64,000 nucleotides of DNA from Foliimonas ilicis (GTDB taxonomy: Bacteria > Pseudomonadota > Alphaproteobacteria > Rhizobiales > Rhizobiaceae), in NCBI RefSeq assembly GCF_039939195.1, contig NZ_JBDUUH010000011.1:124001-188000 (forward strand). Direction: 5' to 3'. The notes beneath the pieces were generated by a model. The model made no database searches and was not told where the DNA came from. It saw only the letters and a list, made by a program, of their open reading frames with translations. Shown piece by piece: positions 17,464 to 26,148 of this stretch. A program made the translations under genes and the position numbers. Numbering within the stretch: the stretch's first letter is position 1; the number at the start of each line of letters is the position of its first letter.

Positions 17464-18282
17464 TCAGTCCTTGACCGTCGAGATGTCGGGAGCGTCCACG
17501 GCCTTCATGCCGACGACGTGATAGCCTGCATCGACATGGTGGATTTCGCCGGTAACGCCGCGCGAAAGATCGGACAGGAAGTAGAGGCCGGAATCACCGA
17601 CTTCTTCCGGCGTCACAGTGCGCTTCAGCGGCGAATTGTATTCGTTCCACTTGAGAATATAGCGGAAATCGCCAATGCCGGACGCTGCAAGCGTCTTGAT
17701 CGGGCCAGCCGAGATCGCGTTGACGCGGATGCCGCGTGCGCCGAGATCGACGGCGAGATAGCGGACGCTGGCTTCAAGTGCAGCCTTGGCAACACCCATG
17801 ACGTTGTAATGCGGCATGACTTTTTCCGCGCCGTAATAGGTCAGCGTCAGAAGCGAGCCGCCATCATTGAGAAGCGGCTCGGCGCGCTTGGCGATGTTGG
17901 TGAAGGAAAACACGGAAATATCCATCGTACGCAGGAAGTTGGCGTGCGAGGTTTCGATGTAGCGCCCGTCCAGCTCTTCCTTGTCGGAAAACGCGATGGC
18001 GTGAACGACGAAGTCGATCTTGCCCCACTTCTTCGCGACATGGTCGAAAACGGCATCGAGGCTTGCCGGGTCGGTCACATCGCAATGGCCAGCAATGTCT
18101 GCGCCCAGTTCGGTTGCCAAAGGCTCGACGCGCTTGCGGAAAGCTTCACCCTGATAGGTCAGCGCGATCTCCGCGCCCTGATCGGCACACGCCTTGGCAA
18201 TGCCCCAGGCAATCGACCTGTTGTTGGCAACACCGAGGATAAGGCCTCGCTTGCCGGCCATAAGGCCCTGTCCTGTCGCCAT
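17464..18282 (-). CDS. fabI: Enoyl-[acyl-carrier-protein] reductase (NADH)
   Basis: A 272-residue short-chain dehydrogenase that reduces trans-2-enoyl-ACP in the last step of each fatty acid elongation cycle. The divergent FabI glycine motif GVANNRSIAWGIAKA is at the N-terminus, and the active site pair is in YYGAEKVMPHYNVMGVAKAA (Tyr and Lys). The start is MATGQGLMAG, with GGGAG upstream. It is the target class of triclosan and isoniazid-type inhibitors. It is followed at once by the histidine phosphatase gene. Confidence 0.97.
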   Translation of the reverse strand: MATGQGLMAGKRGLILGVANNRSIAWGIAKACADQGAEIALTYQGEAFRKRVEPLATELGADIAGHCDVTDPASLDAVFDHVAKKWGKIDFVVHAIAFSDKEELDGRYIETSHANFLRTMDISVFSFTNIAKRAEPLLNDGGSLLTLTYYGAEKVMPHYNVMGVAKAALEASVRYLAVDLGARGIRVNAISAGPIKTLAASGIGDFRYILKWNEYNSPLKRTVTPEEVGDSGLYFLSDLSRGVTGEIHHVDAGYHVVGMKAVDAPDISTVKD

Positions 18283-18383
18283 AGAAACTCTCCCACGAAT
18301 GGTACAATCGGTTGAAAGCCCTATTGCACAGGCGCACCCTGCCTTCAAGCTTTGATGGCTGAAAGGCTGTTAAGAGGGGTGCG

Positions 18384-19325
18384 TCAGGCGTCGCGCGCCT
18401 TGACCATCAGTGCTTCAAGTTCGGGGTCGCGCTGCTCAGGCAGCATAAGGCGCACATGCACATAGACATCGCCATGCCCGCCTGCCTTTTCCGGCAGGCC
18501 ACGGCCTTTGAGCCGCAAAACCTTGTCCGAGCTCGACCATGCAGGCACGGCAACCGCAACACGGCCCGCAGGCGTTTCGACCGCAACCTTTTCGCCCAGA
18601 ACCGCATCGTGAAGCTGGACCGGCAGATCGACATGCAGGTCGCGCCCTTCCACGCGGTAGCGCGGATGCTTCCGGAACCTGATCTTGACCAGCGCGTCGC
18701 CCGCACCGCCAATGCCCGGCTCGCCCTGGCCTTTCAGCCTGATCGTCTGGCCATCCTCGACAAAGGCAGGCAGCTTGACGGCGATCTTGCGCCCGCCCGG
18801 AAAGATCGCGTTGACCTTGGCAGCGGTCGCGGCTTCCTCGACGGTGATGTCGAGCGTGGCGTTCAAATCCTCGCCCTTGGGCGCGCCGCGCTGCGCGCCG
18901 GCACCCCTGCCGCCACGCGCCTGCTGCGAAAACGCATCGCCGAAGATCTGGCTGAAAATATCGCTGTTCTGGTCGCCGAACGGGCTTCCGCCGCCGGGGC
19001 CGGAGCGAAATTCGAAATGTGAGGCACCGGGGCCGCCGCGCTGCTGGCGAAAGCCTGCGAACGGGTCGCCACCCGCGGCATTTTCGAAACCGGGAAAGCG
19101 CGGCTTGCCTTCGGCGTCTATCTCGCCGCGGTCGAACGCCGTCCTCGACTTTTCATCACCGAGAATTTCGTAAGCCTGATTGGCCGCAGAAAAGCGATCC
19201 TTCGCGTTTGGATCGTCGGGATTCTGGTCCGGGTGGTATTTCTTTGCGAGCTTCCGGAAAGCCGATTTGATTTCTTTGGCCGAAGCGGTTTTCGCAACGC
19301 CCAGCACTTCATAGGGATCGCGCAT
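18384..19325 (-). CDS. DnaJ-class cochaperone without zinc finger (CbpA-like)
   Basis: A 313-residue J-protein. The J domain occupies about residues 2-66, with the KYHPDQNPDDPNA segment carrying HPD. A Gly/Phe-rich linker follows to about residue 150, and then the DnaJ C-terminal substrate-binding domains (DLNATLDITVEEAA, LPVQLHDAVLGEKV). The CxxCxGxG zinc-finger repeats of canonical DnaJ are absent, placing it in the class B/CbpA group that stimulates DnaK ATPase. It is upstream of fabI on the same strand but about 100 bp away. Confidence 0.92.
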   Translation of the reverse strand: MRDPYEVLGVAKTASAKEIKSAFRKLAKKYHPDQNPDDPNAKDRFSAANQAYEILGDEKSRTAFDRGEIDAEGKPRFPGFENAAGGDPFAGFRQQRGGPGASHFEFRSGPGGGSPFGDQNSDIFSQIFGDAFSQQARGGRGAGAQRGAPKGEDLNATLDITVEEAATAAKVNAIFPGGRKIAVKLPAFVEDGQTIRLKGQGEPGIGGAGDALVKIRFRKHPRYRVEGRDLHVDLPVQLHDAVLGEKVAVETPAGRVAVAVPAWSSSDKVLRLKGRGLPEKAGGHGDVYVHVRLMLPEQRDPELEALMVKARDA

Positions 19326-19423
19326 GCTGTCTGCCTGTCGAAAAAGCGGGATTTCGTTGATCGTTGAGCACTATATGCGCCCGACTAGGAAGAAATTCCA
19401 GTGCGAAACCGGGTTTCAGGCCA

Positions 19424-19867
19424 TTACAATGGTTGGAAAGCCATCATTCGCCAAGCACCCTGCCCGGCCAGACACGCCTCGCCCTTGTAGAGATTGATGC
19501 CGTCAAAACTCTCGCGTGACGTGGTGAAACGGCGGCAAACAGTGCCCTGTTCCTTGTGCTCGACAAGCTCGGTTATCGTGCCGCGCGAGCCGGTGTTCGT
19601 GTTGGCCCATGGCAGCGCGCCGGACATGCCCTCGACATCGACCGAGGAGACGGCGTTGCGAATCGTCATCTCGTCGGAGAAACGCTCGGTATCGGTGGGG
19701 GTCTGCGATTCGGTCTTGATATCACCGGTGAGGATCGAGCGATCGACTTCTGCTTTTTGCAGGCTGAAACCACCCACACCGCAGGCGCACAAAGGCATTG
19801 CCAGCAGGATCAGTAAGGCGGCGTTCGCAAAATGACGCCTCTGAAGCGCTTGCGCATTGCGCGACAA
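19424..19867 (-). CDS. RT0821/Lpp0805-like surface lipoprotein
   Basis: A 147-residue lipoprotein precursor. The N-terminal leader ends in LLAMPLCACGVGG, giving a plausible lipobox with the modified cysteine near residue 27-29. The C-terminal domain has NTGSRGTITE and RRFTTSRESFDGINLYKGEA, the pattern of the RT0821/Lpp0805 surface-protein family. The start is a TTG with GGGAG eight bases upstream. It is probably anchored in the outer membrane; its function is unknown. Confidence 0.78.
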   Translation of the reverse strand: MSRNAQALQRRHFANAALLILLAMPLCACGVGGFSLQKAEVDRSILTGDIKTESQTPTDTERFSDEMTIRNAVSSVDVEGMSGALPWANTNTGSRGTITELVEHKEQGTVCRRFTTSRESFDGINLYKGEACLAGQGAWRMMAFQPL

Positions 19868-19907
19868 TCGGCAATCTCCCGGGAAGAAACTCTAAAGCGT
19901 GGATACT

Positions 19908-20525
19908 ATGGCCGGGATAGCGTTAACAAGCAGTGACTTCACGCAACGCGAAGAACCTTTCGGCCTGTTTGCCGAATGGCTTGCGGATGCGACCAAAAGC
20001 GAGGTGAACGATCCAAACGGCGTGGCGCTCGCCACCGTCGATACGGACGGCCTGCCGGACGTGCGCATGGTGCTGCTCAAGGGTTTCGATGAGCGCGGCT
20101 TCGTCTTCTACACGAATTTCGAAAGCGCCAAGGGCCGCGAAATACTCTCGACCATGAAGGCGGCCATGTGCTTCCACTGGAAGTCGCTGCGGCGGCAGGT
20201 GCGACTGCGTGGCGCAGTCGAGATCGTCACCGACGAGGAAGCGGACGATTATTACAAGACGCGCCCGCGCGGCAGCCGCATCGGCGCATGGGCCTCAAAG
20301 CAATCGCGCCCACTGGAAAGCCGCTTCGCGCTGGAAAAGGCAGTTGCCGAATACACCGCGCGTTATGCCATCGGTGAAATCCCCCGCCCTGCACACTGGT
20401 CCGGGTTCCGCATCGTACCGCAGGAAATCGAATTCTGGCACGACCGCCCATTTCGGCTTCATGACCGTGTCGTCTTCACCAGAAACGCCAACGAAAGCTG
20501 GGAAAAGGCGCGGCTTTATCCCTGA
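19908..20525 (+). CDS. pdxH: Pyridoxamine 5'-phosphate oxidase
   Basis: A 205-residue FMN enzyme that oxidises pyridoxine or pyridoxamine phosphate to pyridoxal phosphate. The family motifs are present: DGLPDVRMVLLKGFDERGFV, FHWKSLRRQVR, RPRGSRIGAWASKQSR and the C-terminal FWHDRPFRLHDR. I used the ATG at 19908; a GTG three codons upstream has a more distant GGAAG site and is an alternative. It converges on the enoyl-CoA hydratase gene, with repeat copy 3 filling the gap. Confidence 0.95.
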   Translation: MAGIALTSSDFTQREEPFGLFAEWLADATKSEVNDPNGVALATVDTDGLPDVRMVLLKGFDERGFVFYTNFESAKGREILSTMKAAMCFHWKSLRRQVRLRGAVEIVTDEEADDYYKTRPRGSRIGAWASKQSRPLESRFALEKAVAEYTARYAIGEIPRPAHWSGFRIVPQEIEFWHDRPFRLHDRVVFTRNANESWEKARLYP

Positions 20526-20534
20526 AGCCATTCG

Positions 20535-20760
20535 TTCTTAAGTTGAAACGCTGGCGGGACAGCGCCCCCCTCTGTCCTGCCGGACATCTCCCCCACAGGT
20601 GGGGAGATTACTCCATCATGAGCGCACGGCACCAACCACTATCGTTGCAAAATGAAGGCGGAGAGAGTTGTGTCAGCCAATCTCCCCACCCGTGGGGGAG
20701 ATGTCCGGCAGGACAGAGGGGGGCGCCTCGCGATTTTCCGTCAAACAGGAAGCGTTCTAG
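20535..20760. repeat. Palindromic repeat element, copy 3
   Basis: A full-length copy: left end GAAACGCTGGCGGGACAGCG, inner hairpin CTCCCCCACAGGTGGGGAG, core with AATGAAGGCGGAGAGAG, and an inverted right arm ending GGGGGGCGCCTCGCGATTT. It lies between the convergent ends of pdxH and the enoyl-CoA hydratase gene, starting about ten bases after the pdxH stop and ending about five bases before the other. Confidence 0.92.
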
Positions 20761-20764
20761 ACTT

Positions 20765-21517
20765 TCACGACTTTTTGCGTGTCATGAAGGCGGTCAAGGC
20801 GGCGCGGGCCTCTTCCGAGGTCAAGCGTTCGCGGAAATGTTCGCCTTCCAGTTCGATCCGCTTGACGAGTTCCTCGCGCGGTCCGCGGATCAGATCGCGT
20901 GCGATCTTCAACGCTTGCGGCGGCTTGGCAGCAATCATTTCGGCAGCGCCGAGAACAGCGGCTTCAAGCGCATCTTCCGCCACGACATCATAGATCATAC
21001 CGCAATCGCGTGCCTTTTCCGCGGTCAGCCCTTCGCCTAGCCCCAGCATCGCGAAGGCACGCTGGTTGCCGATCAAATTGGGAAGGAGCAGGCTGGACCC
21101 CGCTTCAGGCACAAGACCCAGATCGACGAACGGCGTCTTGAAGACGGTACGCGGCGTCGCGAAAGTCATGTCGCAATGCAGGTGAAGCGTCGTGCCAATG
21201 CCCACCGCAATGCCGTCAACGCCCGAAACCATGGGCTTTTGCGCATTGGCAAGCGCCCGCAGGAAATCCCATACCTCATTTCCGCCCTCACCGCCGATGG
21301 CGATGGCCATGAAGTCGGCCAGATCGTTGCCCGCGGAAAATGCGCCCGGCACGCCCAGAAAAACATGCGCCCGGATTTCAGGATCGGCATCCCCGGAAAC
21401 GAGTGCGCCAGCGATCGTGGAGTACATGGCGCGCGTGATCGCGTTCTTCTTGTCCGGCCTGTTGAGCCGAATGATCTGAACGGCACCGCGGCGCTCGATA
21501 AGAATGTGTTCGCTCAT
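20765..21517 (-). CDS. Enoyl-CoA hydratase/isomerase family protein
   Basis: A 250-residue crotonase-fold protein. The oxyanion-hole regions appear as GAFSAGNDLADF and DGIAVGIGTTLHLHCDM, followed by FVDLGLVPEAGSSLLLP. The general/acid base glutamate expected in hydratases is hard to place, so isomerase or another crotonase activity is possible. It starts four bases after the acyl-CoA dehydrogenase stop, so both act in the same fatty or organic acyl-CoA degradation route. Confidence 0.9.
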   Translation of the reverse strand: MSEHILIERRGAVQIIRLNRPDKKNAITRAMYSTIAGALVSGDADPEIRAHVFLGVPGAFSAGNDLADFMAIAIGGEGGNEVWDFLRALANAQKPMVSGVDGIAVGIGTTLHLHCDMTFATPRTVFKTPFVDLGLVPEAGSSLLLPNLIGNQRAFAMLGLGEGLTAEKARDCGMIYDVVAEDALEAAVLGAAEMIAAKPPQALKIARDLIRGPREELVKRIELEGEHFRERLTSEEARAALTAFMTRKKS

Positions 21518-21521
21518 CGGA

Positions 21522-23300
21522 TCACCCGTTCAATAATGTTGCAGCGGCAGCGTTCAGGCTCTGCGAGCCGCCGATGACGCGTTCTTTCAGAGCGCGCGTC
21601 TCGCCGACGATGTTTTCGGCAAAGAAACGGCACAGCGCTATGCGGCTTTCGCCTGCATCGGCCACCGCACCCTTGGCCAGATACGCTCCGCCAGCAGCCA
21701 GTGCGAACAGCCGCAGATAAGGCGTTGCGCCGGCAAGCGCCCTATCGCTTTCGCCGTCGCCGAGCGCTTTTTGCAGGAATGCCGTCGCCTCCGTGAAATC
21801 GTCGAGCGCGCTTTCGAGATTGCGCGCCGTGAGACCGAAGCCTTCACGGTTCGAGGTGCGGATGCTTTCTACGATGTCAGCCAGTTCGCCTATATAGCCA
21901 AGGACATGCTCGCCGCCGGATTGCGGCAGCTTGCGAGCGACCAGGTCGATCGCCTGAATGCCGTTCGTGCCTTCATAGATCGGCGCGATGCGCGCATCGC
22001 GGTAAAGCTGGGCGATGCCGGTTTCCTCGATGAAGCCCATGCCGCCATGAATTTGCAAACCAAGCGAGGCAACATCGACGCCGACATCGGTCGGGAACGC
22101 CTTGGCGACCGGCGTCAAAAGATTGGCACGCTCCTGCCAGTGTTTTGCCTCGTCGCCTTCGGTGGCCTTGGCCATGTCCGTGGCGTGGGCGCAGGAATAG
22201 GTGATGGCACGCGCAGCCTGCGTCAGCGTCTTCATGGTCAGAAGATTGCGCTGCACATCCGGGTGATGGACGATCGCGGCCATGCCGTCGCCCTTGTTGC
22301 CGGACGCCTTGCCCTGCTTCCTGTCCTGCGCGTAGGCAAGCGCCTTCTGATAGGCGCTTTCTGCCACGCCGACGCCCTGCATGCCGACAGCCAGACGCGC
22401 ATTGTTCATCATGGTGAACATGCAGGCGAGGCCCTTGTTTTCCTCACCGACCAGCCAGCCAATCGCGCCCGGTTCGCCATCTTTCGCGAAGCCATCGCCA
22501 TAGATCATGGTGCAGGTGGGCGAACCGTGAATACCGAGCTTGTGCTCCAGGCTTGCGCAGAACACATCGTTGCGGCGTCCGAGCGACCCGTCTTCGTTGA
22601 CCAGGAATTTCGGAACCAGAAACAGCGAGATACCGCGCGTTCCAGCGGGTGCATCAGGCAGACGCGCCAACACCAGATGAACGATATTGTCGGTGAAATC
22701 CTGCTCGCCATAGGTGATGAAAATCTTCTGCCCGAAGATGCGGTAGGTGCCGTCATCGGCGCGCTCGGCGCGGCTGCGCAAAGCTGCAAGATCGGAACCA
22801 GCCTGCGGCTCGGTCAGGTTCATCGTGCCCATCCATTCGCCCGATACGAGCTTTTCCAGATAGGTTTTTTTCAATTCATCGGTGGCGTGCTTTTCGATTG
22901 CATCGACGGCGCCGATCGTCAGCGTCGGCCCCAGTGCAAAGGCCATCGAGGCGGAATTCCACATTTCGAGCGCCGCGACGCCCAGCATTGCCGGAAGCGC
23001 CTGTCCGCCAAACTCCTCCGGCCCCTGCAGCGCATTCCAGCCGCCGCCGATCCAGCGATGATACAAATCCTTCCAGCCGGGCGGCATGGTGACTACGCCA
23101 TCCTTCAGGACCGCGCCATGCTCGTCGCCTGCCTTGTTGAGCGGCGCGATCTCGTCGCTGGCAAAACGCCCGGCTTCTTCGAGGATGGCATCTGCCAGAT
23201 CTTCCGTGAGTTCGCCGAACTTTCCCGCCTCGATGGCAGCCTTGAGGCCAGCCACTTCCTTCAACGTGAATGCAATCTCTTGGACGGGTGCGCGGTACAT
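21522..23300 (-). CDS. Acyl-CoA dehydrogenase, long form with C-terminal extension
   Basis: A 592-residue flavoprotein, longer than the usual 380 residues. It has the normal ACAD domains (MNLTEPQAGSDLAAL as the FAD/substrate loop, and IHGGMGFIEETGIAQLYRDA for the C-terminal helix domain) plus a C-terminal extension as in the long ACAD subgroup that includes 3-methylmercaptopropionyl-CoA dehydrogenases. Substrate chain length is unknown. It is the first gene of a two-gene unit with an enoyl-CoA hydratase. Confidence 0.92.
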   Translation of the reverse strand: MYRAPVQEIAFTLKEVAGLKAAIEAGKFGELTEDLADAILEEAGRFASDEIAPLNKAGDEHGAVLKDGVVTMPPGWKDLYHRWIGGGWNALQGPEEFGGQALPAMLGVAALEMWNSASMAFALGPTLTIGAVDAIEKHATDELKKTYLEKLVSGEWMGTMNLTEPQAGSDLAALRSRAERADDGTYRIFGQKIFITYGEQDFTDNIVHLVLARLPDAPAGTRGISLFLVPKFLVNEDGSLGRRNDVFCASLEHKLGIHGSPTCTMIYGDGFAKDGEPGAIGWLVGEENKGLACMFTMMNNARLAVGMQGVGVAESAYQKALAYAQDRKQGKASGNKGDGMAAIVHHPDVQRNLLTMKTLTQAARAITYSCAHATDMAKATEGDEAKHWQERANLLTPVAKAFPTDVGVDVASLGLQIHGGMGFIEETGIAQLYRDARIAPIYEGTNGIQAIDLVARKLPQSGGEHVLGYIGELADIVESIRTSNREGFGLTARNLESALDDFTEATAFLQKALGDGESDRALAGATPYLRLFALAAGGAYLAKGAVADAGESRIALCRFFAENIVGETRALKERVIGGSQSLNAAAATLLNG

Positions 23301-23330
23301 TTCGGATAACCTCCCAGAACTCGAAAATTA

Positions 23331-23434
23331 GAGCATCGGACCGAAAAGTGGTCACCGGTTTTCGGATTATTCCGATGCTCACTCAAAGTGCTAGATCGTC
23401 CTTTGTGCGTCCAATAGGACGCACGGCGATCTAG
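23331..23434. repeat. Two tandem hairpin repeats upstream of acyl-CoA dehydrogenase gene
   Basis: The first hairpin (23331-23380) pairs GAGCATCGGA with TCCGATGCTC and CCGAAAA with TTTTCGG. The second (23391-23434) pairs CTAGATCG with CGATCTAG and GTGCGTCC with GGACGCAC. Both resemble intergenic hairpins common in Brucellaceae. They lie about 30-135 bp upstream of the gene start, inside a 418-bp gap whose remainder to 23620 shows no gene or recognised site. Confidence 0.75.
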
Positions 23435-23619
23435 CGGACGACACTAATCGCCTTTATCGCGTCGTGAATAGCTACTTTTTACGTAAACGTCAAAAATTGA
23501 TTGGATTGGACAGGCTACAAACAAATGAAGCCTGAGGCGGAGGGCACATTGCCGACCATACCCGCTTCCGATCCGTTCGAATTCAAATAGGCTTTTTCGA
23601 AACGCAGCAGATGTGAGGC

Positions 23620-23685
23620 TGAAAAAACGCTGGCAGGACAGCCCCCCCCCTCTGTCCCGCCAACGTTCCATTAAAAATGAAGGAT
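23620..23685. repeat. Internally deleted palindromic repeat element (copy 4)
   Basis: Only the two outer ends of the repeat family remain, joined: AAAACGCTGGCAGGACAGCC at left and CTGTCCCGCCAACGTTCCAT at right, followed by TAAAAATGAAGG. The inner hairpins and core are missing. It lies about 30 bp beyond the arsC stop codon, between arsC and the acyl-CoA dehydrogenase start. Confidence 0.75.
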
Positions 23686-23718
23686 ACGACTTCCCAACCC
23701 GGAATAGGAAACCCGTGG

Positions 23719-24123
23719 TCAGCTTTTCAAGCCAACGACGTCCCCGTCTTCCTTAGTGAAAGAGCCGATGTCACGTTCAAGGAGCGACAGCACCTTTTCT
23801 GAAGGCCGCGCAAGCACTGCCCCTTTTCCGGTCACGACGACTGGCCGCTCGATCAGGATCGGGTGCGCAATCATGAAGTCGATGATCTCGTCATCGCTCC
23901 ATTTCTCATTGCCAAGGTCCAACTCCTCATAGGGCGTGCCCTTACGCCGCAAAAGCGCGCGCGGGGTCATGCCCAGAAAGCCAAGCAGTTCGATCAATTT
24001 TTCGCGCGAGGGCGGCGTCTTCAGATACTCGATAACCTCCGGCTCCTCACCGGATGCGCGGATCATCGCCAGCGTGTTGCGCGAGGTGCCGCAAGCCGGG
24101 TTGTGGTAGATCGTAACCTTCAC
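23719..24123 (-). CDS. arsC: Arsenate reductase (glutaredoxin-dependent)
   Basis: A 134-residue ArsC of the glutaredoxin-coupled type. The catalytic cysteine is in YHNPACGTSRNTLAMI near residue 11, and the RP-containing loop HPILIERPVVV follows. It reduces arsenate to arsenite. No arsenite exporter or ArsR is visible nearby, so this chromosomal copy may serve another thiol-redox role. The GTG start overlaps the purD stop as GTGA, so it is translationally coupled to purD. Confidence 0.9.
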   Translation of the reverse strand: MKVTIYHNPACGTSRNTLAMIRASGEEPEVIEYLKTPPSREKLIELLGFLGMTPRALLRRKGTPYEELDLGNEKWSDDEIIDFMIAHPILIERPVVVTGKGAVLARPSEKVLSLLERDIGSFTKEDGDVVGLKS

Positions 24124-25397
24124 CCGCGCTGTTCCCGCTCGATTGCGCGCCAGCCTATGTCGCGGCGGCAGAAGCCTTCCGGCCAGTCGATCGCATCGAC
24201 GGCGCGATAGGCGTTTTGCTGCGCCTCGCCAACCGTCTTGCCCGTCGCCGTGACATTGAGAACGCGGCCGCCATTGGCGACAAGCGCGCCTTGCGACAGA
24301 GCCGTTCCAGCATGGAAAATCTCGACGCCATTCGCTGCTGCTTCATCAACGCCTTTTATCACCGAGCCTTTTTCAGGCGTCGCGGGATAGCCCTTCGCGG
24401 CCATGACCACGGTCAAAGCAGGCTCGTCGCGCCAGCGAACCGACATATGGCCAAGCTGGCCATCGGCAGCAGCTTCGAGCAGGACAAGCACATCGTCTTT
24501 CAGTCGCATCATCAGAACCTGACATTCAGGATCGCCGAAACGCACATTGTATTCGATGAGTTTCGGAGCCCCTTCGGAAATCATCAGGCCGACGAACAGC
24601 ACGCCGGAAAACGGCATGCCCATCTCGGCCATGCCGCGCATGGTCGGCTCGACGATCTCGGCCATGGTGCGCGCGATAACCGCCTCCGACATGACAGGAG
24701 CGGGCGAATAAGCGCCCATGCCGCCGGTGTTCGGGCCGGTATCGCCCTCGCCGACGCGCTTGTGGTCTTGCGCCGTGCCGAAAGGCAGCGCGGTCTTGCC
24801 GTCGCAGAGGCAGAAAAAGCTGGCTTCCTCGCCGCTCAGAAACTCTTCGACCACAACTTCCGCGCCCGCACCGCCAAATGCGCCTTCAAAGCAGGCATCG
24901 ATCGCTTCCAGCGCCTCGCTCTCGGCCATCGCGACGGTAACGCCCTTGCCCGCGGCAAGACCATCGGCCTTCACGACGATAGGCGCGCCGTACTTTCGCA
25001 CATAGTTTTTTGCGGTTTCGGCATCGGTGAAGCGGCCATAGGCACCGGTCGGTATGTCGTATCTGGCGCAGAAATCCTTGGTGAAGCCTTTGGAGCCTTC
25101 AAGCTGGGCGGCGTCTTTCGAGGGGCCGAATACTTTTATGCCCGCTGCGCGCAGATCATCGGCCAGACCGGCGACGAGCGGACCTTCCGGCCCGACGACC
25201 ACCAGGCCGATTTCCTTTTCCTTCGCAAAAGCAACCACCGCTTCGTGATCGGCAATATCGAGCGCGACGCATTCGGCTTCTTTCGCAACACCGGGATTGC
25301 CGGGTGCCGCGTAAAGTTTATCCAGCAGCGGAGAAGCGGCGATCTTCCAGGCGAGTGCGTGTTCGCGTCCGCCTGAGCCGATGAGAAGTACGTTCAT
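24120..25397 (-). CDS. purD: Phosphoribosylamine-glycine ligase
   Basis: A 425-residue ATP-grasp ligase joining glycine to phosphoribosylamine in purine synthesis. The N-terminal motif is NVLLIGSGGREHALAWK; the ATP-grasp core has VKADGLAAGKGVTVA and VVVEEFLSGEEASFF; and the metal-binding stretch is NVRFGDPECQVLMMRL. The ATG start has GAGG upstream; the frame extends three codons to a TTG. Length is normal. It overlaps arsC at its 3' end. Confidence 0.97.
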   Translation of the reverse strand: MNVLLIGSGGREHALAWKIAASPLLDKLYAAPGNPGVAKEAECVALDIADHEAVVAFAKEKEIGLVVVGPEGPLVAGLADDLRAAGIKVFGPSKDAAQLEGSKGFTKDFCARYDIPTGAYGRFTDAETAKNYVRKYGAPIVVKADGLAAGKGVTVAMAESEALEAIDACFEGAFGGAGAEVVVEEFLSGEEASFFCLCDGKTALPFGTAQDHKRVGEGDTGPNTGGMGAYSPAPVMSEAVIARTMAEIVEPTMRGMAEMGMPFSGVLFVGLMISEGAPKLIEYNVRFGDPECQVLMMRLKDDVLVLLEAAADGQLGHMSVRWRDEPALTVVMAAKGYPATPEKGSVIKGVDEAAANGVEIFHAGTALSQGALVANGGRVLNVTATGKTVGEAQQNAYRAVDAIDWPEGFCRRDIGWRAIEREQRG

Positions 25398-25557
25398 TCC
25401 GGGCAACCTCGAGGAAAAGCTGAAAATCCGCCCCTCCGCTATGGAAGATGCCGCTCCGGGTCAAGCCATCGTGATTTGAACCGATTAGAAACTGTATTTT
25501 TCCCGCTGGACGAGTGTCACGAAAATATTGCACATAAATGCGGGTTGGGAGAAATTA

Positions 25558-26097
25558 GTGCCTATCGCAATACGTCTTGCAGACGATTCCTATTTCGACG
25601 CCATAACGACCTGTGATTTCAGCTTTGAAATCAAAGGCGCGTTTGTTCCAGAATTTTCTAAAACGCTCCATGAGTGGGCCGTCGTGCCGGCCGTGACGCA
25701 ATGGAAAGATTATGGCATCGATATCGAGGATCTTCGCGATCACATCTTTTCGGATGACAGCGCGTTGTTCACGGGCGAAATCGACGGCAGGCCTGCCGGG
25801 CATATTGCCATCGCCCGAAACTGGAACGGCTACGCCCGGATCGAAGACATCGCCGTCGATGCCAAGAGCAGACTGAAAGGTCTCGGCAAGGCGCTGATGG
25901 ACACGGCTGCCGAATGGGCGCGCGAAAAGGGTCTGGCCGGCCTGATGCTGGAAACCCAGAACAACAATATGGCGGCCTGCCGTTTCTATCAGCGCTACGG
26001 TTTCTCGCTCGGCGGCATCGACCGCTATCTCTATCGCGGAATTGCACCGGAGACCGATGAGATCGCGCTTTTCTGGTATCTGCATTTCGGCCGTTGA
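25558..26097 (+). CDS. GNAT acetyltransferase resembling streptothricin acetyltransferases
   Basis: A 179-residue GNAT protein. The C-terminal half has the streptothricin (nourseothricin) acetyltransferase look: LMLETQNNNMAACRFYQRYG followed by FSLGGIDRYLYRG and ending in an aromatic ALFWYLHF. The acetyl-CoA loop is KSRLKGLGKALMD. Streptothricin acetylation would protect against that antibiotic, but only family resemblance is visible. The start chosen is GTG (VPIAIRLADD), with GGGAG seven bases upstream. It is divergent from purD and upstream of ubiA. Confidence 0.8.
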   Translation: MPIAIRLADDSYFDAITTCDFSFEIKGAFVPEFSKTLHEWAVVPAVTQWKDYGIDIEDLRDHIFSDDSALFTGEIDGRPAGHIAIARNWNGYARIEDIAVDAKSRLKGLGKALMDTAAEWAREKGLAGLMLETQNNNMAACRFYQRYGFSLGGIDRYLYRGIAPETDEIALFWYLHFGR

Positions 26098-26148
26098 GAA
26101 GCCGCTGATCCGGCTTGACGCGTAAGCGCCCGGCTGGCACGTCAAGCC

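Noticed and set aside
20543..21040. 165-residue plus-strand frame across repeat copy 3 and the hydratase gene end
   Set aside because: It is a mixture of repeat-derived peptide and antisense of the enoyl-CoA hydratase gene.
23444..23671. 75-residue minus-strand frame between arsC and the acyl-CoA dehydrogenase gene
   Set aside because: It begins in the deleted repeat copy and has no coding signature.
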